DNA from: Agromyces sp. Soil535
Lineage (GTDB): Bacteria; Actinomycetota; Actinomycetes; Actinomycetales; Microbacteriaceae
Length of the DNA stretch: 64,000 bases
NCBI RefSeq assembly: GCF_001428255.1
Contig: NZ_LMRW01000012.1
Span: forward strand, 555 to 64,554
Reading direction: 5' to 3'
The translations under genes and the position numbers were made by a program. Below, in pieces: positions 1 through 8,357 of the stretch (the stretch's first letter is position 1; the number at the start of each line of letters is the position of its first letter). The notes under the pieces are model-generated. The model saw nothing but the letters and a program-made list of their open reading frames with translations. It did no database searches and was not told the DNA's origin.

Positions 1-2700
1 GACCTGCACCTGCAGCTGCTGCGCCTCGCCGAGCGCTGGGAGGAGCTCGTCGTACTCGACCCCGGCGACGAGGACGCTCATCTGGAGGTCATGCGCCGAC
101 ACCTGGCCGGCGGGGATCGACACGCGGCGCTGCGGCAGTTCGAGCGGCTCGACCGTGCGTTACGGAACGAGCTCGGCGTGGCGCCGAGCGACGAGGCGAA
201 GCGGCTCAGGGCCCGTGCCCTCGCCGACGAGCCCGCCCCGCCCGTGCACCGCGACGACGCCGAGGCGCCCTTCCCAGGTCGCGAACAGCACGTCGCGCTC
301 ATCGACGAACTGCTCTCCGACGCCGAGGCGTCACGCGAGCGCATCGTGCTCGTGACGGGCGCGCCGGGGGTCGGCAAGTCCACGCTGCTCTCGACGTGGG
401 AGCGGGCTGCCGAGCGGCAGGGCTTCCGCACCGCAGCAGGCAGCGCGGTCCCCGCCGAGGCCTCCTGGCCGTACGCGCCCGTCACGGAAGCGATCGCGGA
501 CCTCTGCCGGCGGCATCCGTCGCTCGTCGAACGACTCGACGCTCCGTACCGCGAGGAGATCGAACGCGTGATGGCCTCGCTCCCGTCGCCCTGGTCGGGC
601 GCCGATGCGCACCAGCGACTGTTCGTGGCCACGGCCGCTCTCTTCCGGCTCGCCGCGACCGAAGGGGGACTGCTTCTCGTCCTCGACGACCTCCAGGACG
701 CCGACGACGCGAGCCTGCGCCTCGTGCACCATCTCGTGCGGGCCTTGCACGGTGAACGGGCCGTGCTCGCGTTCGGCATGAAGGCGGCCCCGCTGCCCGT
801 GGCCGTCGCCGACCTCGCCCACGCTCTGCGCACGCGGTTCGGGGCGGTGGGGATCGAACTCGGCCCGCTCGCCCGCCCGGCCGTCGCCGCCATCGTGCGC
901 GCTCGGCTGCCCGAGGCCGACGACGAGACCATCACGCGCATCACGGAGCTCTCGGGTGGCCTGCCCTTCGCCGTGGGGGAGCTGACGCGCAGGGCTGCCG
1001 AGGATCCCGACTGGGAGCGCCACGCCGACGAGGATGCGGTCGCGAGCATTCTCCCCGCCACGCTTGCGGCGCTGCAGCGGCTCGCGGTACTCGGCACCGG
1101 CTTCGACACCGACGACGTCGTCGCAGCGTTCGGCGGCGAAGAGGCAGAGGCGTACGAGCGTCTCGATGACGCCCTCGCATCGGGCCTCATCGAGCGCACC
1201 GAGTCCGGCTACCGGTTCCGCCATGCCATCGTGCGCGACGCCGTGCTGGCGGCCCTGCCCGCGCATCGCATGCGGCTGGTGCACCGCGAGATCGGCGAGA
1301 GCCTGGCCGCCGCCGGGGCGTCTGCTGCTCGCGTGGGCCACCAGTTCCTCGCGTCGGGTGACCGTGCAAGAGCCGTGCCGTACCTCCTCGACGCGGCCGA
1401 GGGCGAGGCCGCGATCGGCGCCTACCGCGACGCCCTCGGTCTGGTCGAGCGCGTGCGGGGCGACGCACGCGGCGACGACCGGCAGCGGCTGCTGCGGGTG
1501 CGTGCGGACCTGCTGCACGCGATCGGCGATCCGCGCGCCGTCGACGCCTACCGGGAGGCCTTGGAGAACGCCTCGCCGGCCGATGCACGGATTCTGCGCG
1601 CGCGGCTGTCGCGCGCCGCCTTCTCGGCGGGTGATGCCGACACGGCCGCCGCCGCGCTCAGCGGTCTCGTGGCGACGGACCGGCCGGAGGACACCGAGAT
1701 CCTGCTCGCCCAGGCCAACGTCGCCTTCGCCGCGGGTGACACGGATGGCGCCTGGGCGATCGCCGAGTCGGCGCAGGGCCGCGTGCTCGCCGGCGAACGC
1801 TCGTGGCGAGTGCTCGACCTCATCTCGCTGCAGGGCCAGATCGCGCACAATCGTGGCGAGTGGTTCGATCGCATCCGCTCCGAGCTGCGCACTGCGCAGC
1901 AGAGCCCAGAGGTGACGAACGCCGTGTTCGACGGCTACCTGTGCGCTGCCGAGTACCTCCTGTACGGCCCGACGCCGTACCGTGACGTCATCGAGCTCGC
2001 CTCGGGCATTCGGGAGACGGCCGAGCAGGCCGGTGCGCTGCGCGCCGTCGCGTTCGCTCGTGCCCTGGCCGGCGAGGCCGCCCTCCTTTCGGGCGAGCTC
2101 GACCTAGCCCGCGAGGAGCTGACGGAGTCCGCGGAGCTCCACCACGAGCTGGGCTCGAATGCGGGTGAAGCGCACTGCCTGCAGCGCCTCGCCGAGGTGG
2201 AGCTGCGCAGCGGCAATCGGGCAGCCGCCCGGCGACTGCTCGACCGGGCGCTGCCGCTCGCCCGCTGGTCGTTGATCGCCTCGCATCTCCTGCAGCGCGT
2301 GTATGGCGTAATGGTGCTCGCGGCGGAGGACGACGACGACGCGTCCGCGGTGATCGACCGGGCGGAGGCGACCTTCGGCGCCGACGACTACTGTCAGTTC
2401 TGCGGCATCATGTTCGCCGTTCCCGCCATGATCGCCCTGTCGCGCATGGGTGAACCCGAGCGCGCGCGCCACTACCGCGATGTCGCCGAGGCGTCGTCGC
2501 GTCTGTGGGACGGAACCGCGTGGCAGGGGGCGCTCGACGAGGCGAGGGCCCACCTTGCGCACGACGAGGGCGACGCGGAGGCGGGTCGCTTCGCAGAGCG
2601 CGCAGCTCGCGAATTCGAGCGCGCGGGCCAGCCGCTCGACGCCGCCCGGTGCCGGGCCCTTGCCGGCGAGTTCGTCTCGGGCGCGGCAGTTCTTCCCTGA
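1..2700 (+). CDS. BTAD/AAA ATPase/TPR transcriptional regulator, 5' partial
   Basis: The reading frame is already open at base 1, so the N-terminal DNA-binding part lies outside the window; 899 residues are visible. The first 60 or so residues look like the end of a bacterial transcriptional activator domain (ALRQFERLDRALRNELGVAP). A P-loop follows (GAPGVGKST, about residues 120-128), then a Walker B region (LLLVLDDLQDAD, about 223-234), an AAA-type ATPase region and a long alanine-rich helical C-terminus compatible with TPR repeats. This is the architecture of AfsR/SARP-like or LuxR-type large ATP-dependent regulators. The target genes are unknown. A small gene follows after 87 nt. The family call is firm; whether it belongs to the SARP or the MalT/LuxR subgroup cannot be told without the N-terminus. 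Confidence 0.85.
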   Translation, partial: DLHLQLLRLAERWEELVVLDPGDEDAHLEVMRRHLAGGDRHAALRQFERLDRALRNELGVAPSDEAKRLRARALADEPAPPVHRDDAEAPFPGREQHVALIDELLSDAEASRERIVLVTGAPGVGKSTLLSTWERAAERQGFRTAAGSAVPAEASWPYAPVTEAIADLCRRHPSLVERLDAPYREEIERVMASLPSPWSGADAHQRLFVATAALFRLAATEGGLLLVLDDLQDADDASLRLVHHLVRALHGERAVLAFGMKAAPLPVAVADLAHALRTRFGAVGIELGPLARPAVAAIVRARLPEADDETITRITELSGGLPFAVGELTRRAAEDPDWERHADEDAVASILPATLAALQRLAVLGTGFDTDDVVAAFGGEEAEAYERLDDALASGLIERTESGYRFRHAIVRDAVLAALPAHRMRLVHREIGESLAAAGASAARVGHQFLASGDRARAVPYLLDAAEGEAAIGAYRDALGLVERVRGDARGDDRQRLLRVRADLLHAIGDPRAVDAYREALENASPADARILRARLSRAAFSAGDADTAAAALSGLVATDRPEDTEILLAQANVAFAAGDTDGAWAIAESAQGRVLAGERSWRVLDLISLQGQIAHNRGEWFDRIRSELRTAQQSPEVTNAVFDGYLCAAEYLLYGPTPYRDVIELASGIRETAEQAGALRAVAFARALAGEAALLSGELDLAREELTESAELHHELGSNAGEAHCLQRLAEVELRSGNRAAARRLLDRALPLARWSLIASHLLQRVYGVMVLAAEDDDDASAVIDRAEATFGADDYCQFCGIMFAVPAMIALSRMGEPERARHYRDVAEASSRLWDGTAWQGALDEARAHLAHDEGDAEAGRFAERAAREFERAGQPLDAARCRALAGEFVSGAAVLP

Positions 2701-2787
2701 TCCTTCCCCGGCCGGGTCATCCCCGGGGAAGGGCGCAGGCGAAGCATGTGGTCACGAGGGCCGGACGGCCCGGACGGAAGGACCATC

Positions 2788-3003
2788 ATGAACGACGCAC
2801 TGGGCATGTACCTGGTCATCAAGGCCGAGCACGCTGCTCGGCTGGCCGAACTCGCGGAGCGCGAGCGCAGGCGCGGCTACCCGCGCGCGAGCTCGACCAG
2901 GGCACGCCGGCTTGCCGACGCCACCCGGTGGATCCCGTGGCTCCGACGGACCGGCGGGGACCTCCAGAGTTCCACAAGAAGTATTGCGCAAGAAGCCTTG
3001 TGA
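2788..3003 (+). CDS. small hypothetical protein, 71 aa
   Basis: A 71-residue reading frame starts at an ATG preceded by a good Shine-Dalgarno (GGAAGGA, 6 nt upstream). The first 33 residues are a plausible charged amphipathic helix (IKAEHAARLAELAERERRR). The rest is basic and low in complexity, and its last ten codons run through the operator and promoter of the next gene. No family is recognised. An upstream in-frame ATG at 2746 lacks a ribosome site. It follows the large ATPase regulator on the same strand and could be co-transcribed with it. It is supported mainly by the ribosome binding site. Confidence 0.5.
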   Translation: MNDALGMYLVIKAEHAARLAELAERERRRGYPRASSTRARRLADATRWIPWLRRTGGDLQSSTRSIAQEAL

Positions 3004-3012
3004 AACTAGCAT
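2973..3012 (+). promoter_or_regulatory. promoter with concentric operator dyad for the ArsR-like gene
   Basis: The -35 box TTGCGC (2984-2989), a 17-nt spacer and the -10 box TAGCAT (3007-3012) place the transcription start at or next to the GTG at 3019, so the mRNA should be leaderless. The -35 box sits inside a palindrome TTGCGCAA (2984-2991). That palindrome is flanked at equal 5-nt distance by CACAAG (2973-2978) and CTTGTG (2997-3002), and all arms share one centre at 2987.5. This looks like the autoregulatory operator of the adjoining regulator. Confidence 0.65.
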
Positions 3013-3018
3013 GAGGGC

Positions 3019-3618
3019 GTGGCCACTCCAGAGCAGCCCCGACCTCGCGCCGAAGGCTCCATCGACCTGCACGACGCGGGTCCCATGCGGGCGCTCGCGC
3101 ATCCGCTGCGGCTCAAGATCCTCGGCCTGCTGCGCGTCGAGGGACCGCAGTCGGTGGGCAGGCTCGCCGAGGCGACAGGCGCGGCATCCGGTTCGGTGAG
3201 CTACCACCTCGCCACCCTCGCGAAGCACGGCTTCGTGGTGCCGGCCCCCGAGCTCGAACGCGACGGCCGCGAGCGCTGGTGGCGCGCCGCGCACGAGATG
3301 ACGAGCTGGCGCACCGAGGAGTTCCTCGACGATCCCGAGCGGCGCGAGGCATCCGAGGCCATGCGGCGCGCCGTGCTCGAGACGTACCACCGCGAGCTGC
3401 TCGAGGCGCTCGACGCCGAGCTCTCGCTCGAGCCCGAGTGGGTCGCGGCATCCGACTCGAGCGACGGCGCCGCCCACCTCACGCTCGAGGAGTTCCGCGA
3501 GCTCTCGGCCGACCTCGCCGCCGTGCGCGAGAAGTGGTGGGCGAGGGGCCGCGAGGGCGGCGAAGGCACGCGGCCCGTGCGCTGGATCACCCACACGTTC
3601 CCGAGGAGCGGGCGATGA
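3019..3618 (+). CDS. ArsR-like winged-helix transcriptional regulator
   Basis: This 199-residue protein has an N-terminal winged helix (about residues 14-70: MRALAHPLRLKILGLL, then SVSYHLATLAKHGFV) typical of ArsR/HTH_20 regulators that control an adjacent exporter. The C-terminal half is acidic and helical, without metal-binding cysteines, so metal sensing is unlikely. The GTG start is preceded by a -10 box 6 nt upstream and no Shine-Dalgarno, which implies a leaderless message. Its stop overlaps the start of the MFS transporter by 4 nt (ATGA), so the two are translationally coupled. It probably represses its own operon through the dyad at 2973-3002. The inducer is unknown. Confidence 0.88.
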   Translation: MATPEQPRPRAEGSIDLHDAGPMRALAHPLRLKILGLLRVEGPQSVGRLAEATGAASGSVSYHLATLAKHGFVVPAPELERDGRERWWRAAHEMTSWRTEEFLDDPERREASEAMRRAVLETYHRELLEALDAELSLEPEWVAASDSSDGAAHLTLEEFRELSADLAAVREKWWARGREGGEGTRPVRWITHTFPRSGR

Positions 3619-4904
3619 CCGCCGATGCGCCGACCCTGCAGGGCATCACCACGGATGCCCCGCGCCGGCGACTGCCGATCGTCGCGCTCTACGCGGCGCA
3701 GTTCTTCTCGCTCGGGGGCAACGCGATCGCCCTCGTCGCCATCCCGATCATCGCCCTCATGCAGACCGGCTCGCCGCTGGCGGCGGGCGTGGCCGGCGTG
3801 TTCGCGACCGTGCCCCTCGTGATCGGCGGCGCCCTCGGCGGCGTGCTCGTCGACCGGTTCGGCTACCGCGTCTCGAGCATCGTGGCGGATGTCGCGAGCG
3901 GCGTCACCGTGATCGCGATCCCGGTGCTCAGCGCGACCGTCGGCCTGCCGTTCGGCATGCTGCTCGCGCTCGTGTTCCTCGGCGGCCTGCTCGACCCGCC
4001 GGGCGACACCGCGAAGACGGCGCTCACACCCGATCTCGCCCGGCTCGCACGGATGCCGCTCGCCCGTGCCGCGGGTGCGCAGTCCGCCGTGCAGCGCACC
4101 GCATCGATGATCGGCGCCGGTACCGCCGGGGCGCTCGTCGCCCTGCTCGGCCCGGTGCCCGCGCTCGTCGTCGACGCGGCCGGATTCGCCGTCTCCGCGA
4201 TGCTCGTGGCGTGCTTCGTGCCGGGCGGCTCCGCGGCGGGCGACGACGCGGATGCCGGGCAGGAGTCCGGCTCGGGCGGGTTCGGGGCCGGCATCCGCTT
4301 CATCGCGACGCATCCGCTGCTCCGCGCGATCGTGCTGCTCGTCACGCTCACGAATGCGATCGACGCGGCCGGCATGGCCGTGCTGAAGCCCGTGTACGCC
4401 ACCGAGGTGCTCGACGATCCCGCGATGCTCGGATTCATGGTCGGATGCTTCGCGGCCGGCGCCCTCACGGGCTCCGCGCTCTTCGGCATCTTCGGTCACC
4501 GCTACTCGGGCCGGCTCATGTTCGCCACGTGCTTCGTGCTGGCCGGAGGGCCGCCGTACCTCGCGATGGCGCTCGGCGCCCAGTCGCCGGTGCTCCTGGC
4601 CGTGCTCGCGGCATCCGGCCTCGCGGCGGGCGCGCTCAACCCCATGATGGCCACCGCGATGTACGGCGAGGTGCCCGACGGCATGCGCGCTCGCGTCTTC
4701 GGCGCGACGACGGCGGGCGTCGCGGCATCCATGCCGCTCGGCGCGTTGCTCGGCGGTCTCGCGGTGGAGCAGGTCGGACTCGTGCCGACGCTCGCGACCT
4801 GCGCGCTGCTCTACCTGGTGCTCGGCGGAAGTCCGCTCTTCCTGCGCTCGTTCTCGGGGCTGAGCGCCGCGCGTGAGCACGGAAGGCCCGCCCCCGACCG
4901 ATAG
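3615..4904 (+). CDS. MFS transporter, probable drug/metabolite exporter
   Basis: This 429-residue integral membrane protein has about 12 hydrophobic segments and a cytoplasmic loop around residues 200-220. The hydrophilic N-terminus precedes the first membrane helix (ALYAAQFFSLGGNAIALVAI). The loop between helices 2 and 3 carries the MFS motif A-like GGVLVDRFGYR. The closest family resemblance is to MFS_3-type multidrug exporters. The start was chosen at the ATG overlapping the stop of the upstream regulator (ATGA) because the hydrophobic part begins soon after it. The pairing with an ArsR-like repressor suggests inducible efflux. The substrate cannot be predicted. Confidence 0.87.
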   Translation: MTADAPTLQGITTDAPRRRLPIVALYAAQFFSLGGNAIALVAIPIIALMQTGSPLAAGVAGVFATVPLVIGGALGGVLVDRFGYRVSSIVADVASGVTVIAIPVLSATVGLPFGMLLALVFLGGLLDPPGDTAKTALTPDLARLARMPLARAAGAQSAVQRTASMIGAGTAGALVALLGPVPALVVDAAGFAVSAMLVACFVPGGSAAGDDADAGQESGSGGFGAGIRFIATHPLLRAIVLLVTLTNAIDAAGMAVLKPVYATEVLDDPAMLGFMVGCFAAGALTGSALFGIFGHRYSGRLMFATCFVLAGGPPYLAMALGAQSPVLLAVLAASGLAAGALNPMMATAMYGEVPDGMRARVFGATTAGVAASMPLGALLGGLAVEQVGLVPTLATCALLYLVLGGSPLFLRSFSGLSAAREHGRPAPDR

Positions 4905-4907
4905 CGT
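4902..4907 (+). promoter_or_regulatory. -10 box of leaderless signal peptidase gene
   Basis: TAGCGT ends 6 nt before the GTG start at 4914 and there is no Shine-Dalgarno. No convincing -35 hexamer is visible, so this is a weak or extended promoter; its position just after the MFS stop codon separates the two genes. Confidence 0.45.
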
Positions 4908-4913
4908 TGGCGC

Positions 4914-5633
4914 GTGGGCGATGAGCAGCGTGCCGTGACGGCAGTCGGTGCATCCACGCGTCGGCGCGGACTCTCGCCGTGGTGGCACCTGCTGACCGCC
5001 CTGGTCGTCCTGGCGCTCGTGCAGGCCCTGCTCGTGAAGGTCTACCAGGTGCCGTCCGGGTCGATGGAGGAGACGCTCGCGGTCGGCGACCGCATCCTCG
5101 TGACCCGCGTCGCGTATGCGGGCGGCGGGCCGGCGCGCGGCGACATCGTCGTCTTCTCCGCCTCTGGAGCGTGGGACGAAGGCCGGCCCGCCGAACCGAT
5201 CTCAGTCGCGACGGCGCTCAAGTGGATCGGCGGACTCTTCGGCATCGGACCCGGCGTCGACCGTGTGCTCGTGAAGCGCGTGATCGGCCTGCCCGGCGAG
5301 CAGGTCGAATGCTGCGATGCCGAGGGCCGGGTGCTCGTCGACGGCGGGCCCCTCACCGAGCCCTACGTCTTCGAGGACCTGCCGTTCGAGGCGGGCAGCC
5401 TCGACTGCGCGTCGACTCCAGTCTCGATGCGCTGCTTCGGGCCCGTGGACGTGCCCTCCGGCGCATATCTCGTGCTGGGCGACCACCGCTCGGCCTCCGC
5501 CGACTCGGTGGTCGGATGCCGTGGAGCCGGACCCCCGAGTGCGGACTGCCTTCGCGTGGTCGCACGCGGCGACGTCATCGGTCGAGCGGACTTCGTCGCC
5601 TGGCCGCCGGGGCGCATGGGCCCCGTGGAGTAG
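4914..5633 (+). CDS. lepB: signal peptidase I
   Basis: This type I signal peptidase has 239 residues. It has one N-terminal membrane anchor (LLTALVVLALVQALLVKVY, about residues 26-44). Box B follows (VPSGSMEETL, nucleophile Ser50), then box D (VKRVIGLPGE, general base Lys121) and box E (VLGDHRSASADS). It cleaves signal peptides of Sec and Tat substrates on the outer face of the membrane; several such substrates are encoded in this window (12711, 49392). The insertion between boxes C and D contains a Cys pair. The leaderless GTG start is chosen because a -10 box lies 6 nt upstream and the N-terminus is of normal length. Confidence 0.95.
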   Translation: MGDEQRAVTAVGASTRRRGLSPWWHLLTALVVLALVQALLVKVYQVPSGSMEETLAVGDRILVTRVAYAGGGPARGDIVVFSASGAWDEGRPAEPISVATALKWIGGLFGIGPGVDRVLVKRVIGLPGEQVECCDAEGRVLVDGGPLTEPYVFEDLPFEAGSLDCASTPVSMRCFGPVDVPSGAYLVLGDHRSASADSVVGCRGAGPPSADCLRVVARGDVIGRADFVAWPPGRMGPVE

Positions 5634-5645
5634 GCCGCGGGCGGC

Positions 5646-6020
5646 TCAGCCCCGGAGCCGCGCGCAGTCGATGCAGAGCATCGCGGTGGGCCGCGCGTCG
5701 AGGCGGGCGACGGTGATGCGCTTGCCGCAGCGGGCGCAGATGCCGTAGCTGCCGTCGACGATCCGCGCGAGGGCTCGGTCGATGTCGGCGAGCTCGGCGC
5801 GGACGTCGGCGAGCACCGCCGTGCGCTGCGACCACTCCTGCGTCATGGTCGGGCCCTCGGGGTCGTGTTCGTCGTCGGCCGTTGCATCCGATCTCGCAAT
5901 GCGCACCTCGGCCATCGCGTCGTCGAACTCCGCGAGCCGTTCCTCGGCGTCGGCGCGCTCCGCTCGGAGCCGCGCCTCGAACCGTGCGAGCTGTGCCGGG
6001 GTCATCATCGTCGCCGTCAT
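5646..6020 (-). CDS. TraR/DksA C4-type zinc finger protein
   Basis: This 124-residue protein has a long N-terminal coiled coil (about residues 9-90, rich in Glu/Ala/Arg) and a C-terminal four-cysteine zinc finger (CARCGKRI ... CIDCARL, about residues 97-120). That is the layout of DksA/TraR/YteA-type proteins, which enter the secondary channel of RNA polymerase. The acidic tip residues needed for DksA function are not clearly present, so a DksA-like effect on ppGpp response is uncertain. A strong Shine-Dalgarno (GGAAGGGGG) precedes the ATG, and a TAGCAT -10 box lies at 6048-6043 on the minus strand. It diverges from dnaX across a perfect inverted repeat. Confidence 0.87.
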   Translation of the reverse strand: MTATMMTPAQLARFEARLRAERADAEERLAEFDDAMAEVRIARSDATADDEHDPEGPTMTQEWSQRTAVLADVRAELADIDRALARIVDGSYGICARCGKRITVARLDARPTAMLCIDCARLRG

Positions 6021-6052
6021 CTCGCCCCCTTCCGATCAACGAATGCTACGCC

Positions 6053-6077
6053 TGTGACATCCGGACGCCGTGTCACA
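6053..6077. promoter_or_regulatory. inverted repeat TGTGACA-N11-TGTCACA between traR-like gene and dnaX
   Basis: A perfect 7-bp inverted repeat lies between the divergent starts at 6020 and 6099, centred at 6065, just upstream of the -10 boxes of both genes. The 11-nt spacer is too long for a CRP/FNR site. It is a candidate operator for an unknown dimeric regulator. Confidence 0.45.
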
Positions 6078-6086
6078 CGCGGCAAC

Positions 6087-6092
6087 TACGAT
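6087..6092 (+). promoter_or_regulatory. -10 box of leaderless dnaX
   Basis: TACGAT lies 6 nt before the GTG at 6099. No Shine-Dalgarno and no clear -35 box are present. Confidence 0.5.
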
Positions 6093-6098
6093 TGATGC

Positions 6099-8354
6099 GT
6101 GGTCACCGCCCTGTATCGCCGCTACCGGCCTGAGACGTTCGCCGAGATGATCGGCCAGTCCCAGGTGACCGAGCCGCTCATGACCGCGCTCCGCACAGAT
6201 CGGGTGAACCACGCCTACCTGTTCAGCGGTCCGCGCGGCTGCGGCAAGACCACGTCGGCGCGCATCCTCGCGCGCTGCCTGAACTGCGTGGAGGGCCCGA
6301 CGGATGTCCCCTGCGGCGTCTGCCCGAGCTGCGTCGAACTCTCGCGGGCCGGCAGCGGCTCCCTCGACGTCGTCGAGATCGACGCCGCGAGCCACAACGG
6401 CGTCGACGACGCGCGCGACCTGCGCGAGCGCGCGGTGTTCGCGCCGGCTCGCGATCGCTACAAGATCTTCATCCTCGACGAGGCGCACATGGTGACGCCC
6501 CAGGGGTTCAACGCGCTGCTCAAGCTCGTGGAGGAGCCGCCCGAGCACGTGAAGTTCATCTTCGCCACCACAGAGCCCGACAAGGTGCTCGGCACCATCC
6601 GCTCGCGCACCCACCACTATCCGTTCCGCCTCGTGCCGCCAGGGCCGATGCTCGAGTACGTGCAGCAGCTCTGCGCCGAAGAGGGCGTCGACGTCGCGGC
6701 GGGCGTGCTGCCGCTCGTCGTGCGCGCGGGCGGCGGGTCGCCCCGTGACACGCTCTCGCTCCTCGACCAGCTCATCGCGGGCTCCGAGGGCTCCACCATC
6801 GACTACGAGCGCGCCGTCGCACTGCTCGGCTACACGCACGGGGCGCTGCTCGACGAGGTCGTCGACGCGATCGGCGCGCAGGATGCCGCGGGCGCATTCG
6901 CCGCGGCCGACCGGGTCGTGCAGACCGGCCAGGATCCTCGCCGCTTCGTCGAAGACCTGCTCGAGCGGCTCCGCGACCTCATCGTGGTCGCCGCCTCCTC
7001 GCCCGAGACCGCGGCCGCAGTGCTCCGCGGCGTCCCCGACGACGAGCTCGCCCGCATGGCCGCGCAGGCCGCGGCGTTCGGCTCGGCCGAGCTGTCCCGC
7101 GTCGCCGACCTCGTGAACCAGACCCTCACCGAGATGACCGGCGCCACCTCGCCGCGCCTGCACCTCGAGCTCATGCTCGCGCGGGTGCTCGTGCCGTCGA
7201 GCGACGACAGCGAGCGGGGCGCCCTGGCGCGGGTCGAGCGGCTCGAGCGTCGCATCGGGGTGACGGATGCCGCGGCGGATGCCGCCGTCGAGGTGCCGTC
7301 CATGCGCGACGCGCCGGCGCCGCCCAGACCGGCGCGCGCGGCCGTTCCCGCTGCACCCGCGGCTCCGGTGCCCGCTCGTGCGGCTGCCGGGGCGAGCGCT
7401 GCGGCGACACCCGAACGTGCGCCGATGGACGAGCCGGCTCCCGCGGCGACGAAGTCTGTCGGCCCGGTCACCCTGCAGCAGATGCGCGACGCGTGGCCCG
7501 AGGTGCTCGCCTCGCTCCAGCGCACCAGGCGCAGCGCGTGGATGGTGGCGTTCACCGCGCAGGTGCGCGAGTTCCGCGACGGCGAGGTGCTCGTGCTGGC
7601 GTTCCCCAGCGAGCAGGACGTCGCCGGGTTCCGCGGTGGAGCGCCCGGACAGAGCGTCAACGAGTTGCTGCGCAGCGCGATCTCCGAGGGGCTCGGCGTC
7701 ACCGTCAAGTTCATCGCGAAGGTCGAGGGGCCCGCTGCCCGGTCCGGCGCGGGCGCCGCGCCGTCCGCCGAGCCGCCTTCGCCCGCGCCCGCGCAGGTGC
7801 GCAGGTCGTCCAGCACCCCGGCCGCCGCCCCATCGCAGGAGGCGGGGGCTGCGTCCTCCGAATCGAGTCCCACCCCCGTCGCCGGCCGCGCGATCGGCCA
7901 GGCAGCCACGGCTCCGTCGTCGCCCGGCGCGCCCGTCGACTCGTGGGCCACGGTCGCGATCCCGAGCGACGACGCAGCGCCGGCGGTGTCGGCCGGGGCG
8001 GGGTCGCCCGGTCTCGATGCCGGCTCGGGTGCTGCGGCACAGCTCCCGTCGCGTGCCCCACGCGCGACCGCGCTCGCGGAGCCGCCGGCAGCGGCATCCG
8101 ATGCAGTCGTCGATCTGCACGCTGACATCCCCGACGACGCCGATGCACCGCCCGAAGACATCGAGCCGTCGTTCGATCCCGGGCCGCCGCCCGAGATCGT
8201 CGCCGAGGCATCCGTGCCGCGTGGTGGATCGGGCACGCCTCCGGTCGACGGCATCCAGCGCTACGGCGAGTCCGTCGTGCGGGAGGTGCTCGGGGCGACG
8301 TTCCTCGAGGAGATCGAGGCGCCGGGCCGCCCCGGCTTCGGGGAGCGCGGGTAG
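6099..8354 (+). CDS. dnaX: DNA polymerase III gamma/tau subunit
   Basis: This clamp-loader ATPase has 751 residues. The AAA+ module carries Walker A GPRGCGKTT (residues 44-52), a four-cysteine zinc module (CLNCVEGPTDVPCGVCPSC, about 59-77), Walker B IFILDEAH and the sensor 1 region. The domain III collar follows. From about residue 385 the chain becomes a Pro/Ala-rich linker with a short conserved patch (VTLQQMRDAWPEVLASLQ) and an acidic C-terminus that should contact the polymerase in the tau manner. No slippery frameshift signal was noticed. The protein loads the sliding clamp and bridges polymerases at the fork. The GTG start is leaderless. recR begins 3 nt after the stop; the ybaB gene often found between them is absent. 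Confidence 0.97.
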   Translation: MVTALYRRYRPETFAEMIGQSQVTEPLMTALRTDRVNHAYLFSGPRGCGKTTSARILARCLNCVEGPTDVPCGVCPSCVELSRAGSGSLDVVEIDAASHNGVDDARDLRERAVFAPARDRYKIFILDEAHMVTPQGFNALLKLVEEPPEHVKFIFATTEPDKVLGTIRSRTHHYPFRLVPPGPMLEYVQQLCAEEGVDVAAGVLPLVVRAGGGSPRDTLSLLDQLIAGSEGSTIDYERAVALLGYTHGALLDEVVDAIGAQDAAGAFAAADRVVQTGQDPRRFVEDLLERLRDLIVVAASSPETAAAVLRGVPDDELARMAAQAAAFGSAELSRVADLVNQTLTEMTGATSPRLHLELMLARVLVPSSDDSERGALARVERLERRIGVTDAAADAAVEVPSMRDAPAPPRPARAAVPAAPAAPVPARAAAGASAAATPERAPMDEPAPAATKSVGPVTLQQMRDAWPEVLASLQRTRRSAWMVAFTAQVREFRDGEVLVLAFPSEQDVAGFRGGAPGQSVNELLRSAISEGLGVTVKFIAKVEGPAARSGAGAAPSAEPPSPAPAQVRRSSSTPAAAPSQEAGAASSESSPTPVAGRAIGQAATAPSSPGAPVDSWATVAIPSDDAAPAVSAGAGSPGLDAGSGAAAQLPSRAPRATALAEPPAAASDAVVDLHADIPDDADAPPEDIEPSFDPGPPPEIVAEASVPRGGSGTPPVDGIQRYGESVVREVLGATFLEEIEAPGRPGFGERG

Positions 8355-8357
8355 CAC

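Noticed and set aside
3201-4988. Long minus-strand reading frame opposite the regulator and MFS genes
   Set aside because: It is the Arg/His/Glu-rich antisense shadow expected at 70% GC and has no family motif; similar antisense frames at 6036-9284, 9853-12327 and 61713-63878 were dropped for the same reason.
6053-6077. CRP/FNR site between the TraR-like gene and dnaX
   Set aside because: The half-sites TGTGA and TCACA are 15 nt apart, not 6, so the CRP spacing is not met.
5634-6098. Signal recognition particle RNA or tRNA near dnaX, as in some actinobacteria
   Set aside because: No GGAAGCAGCC-type SRP core or cloverleaf was seen; the stretch is occupied by the TraR-like gene and a short promoter region.
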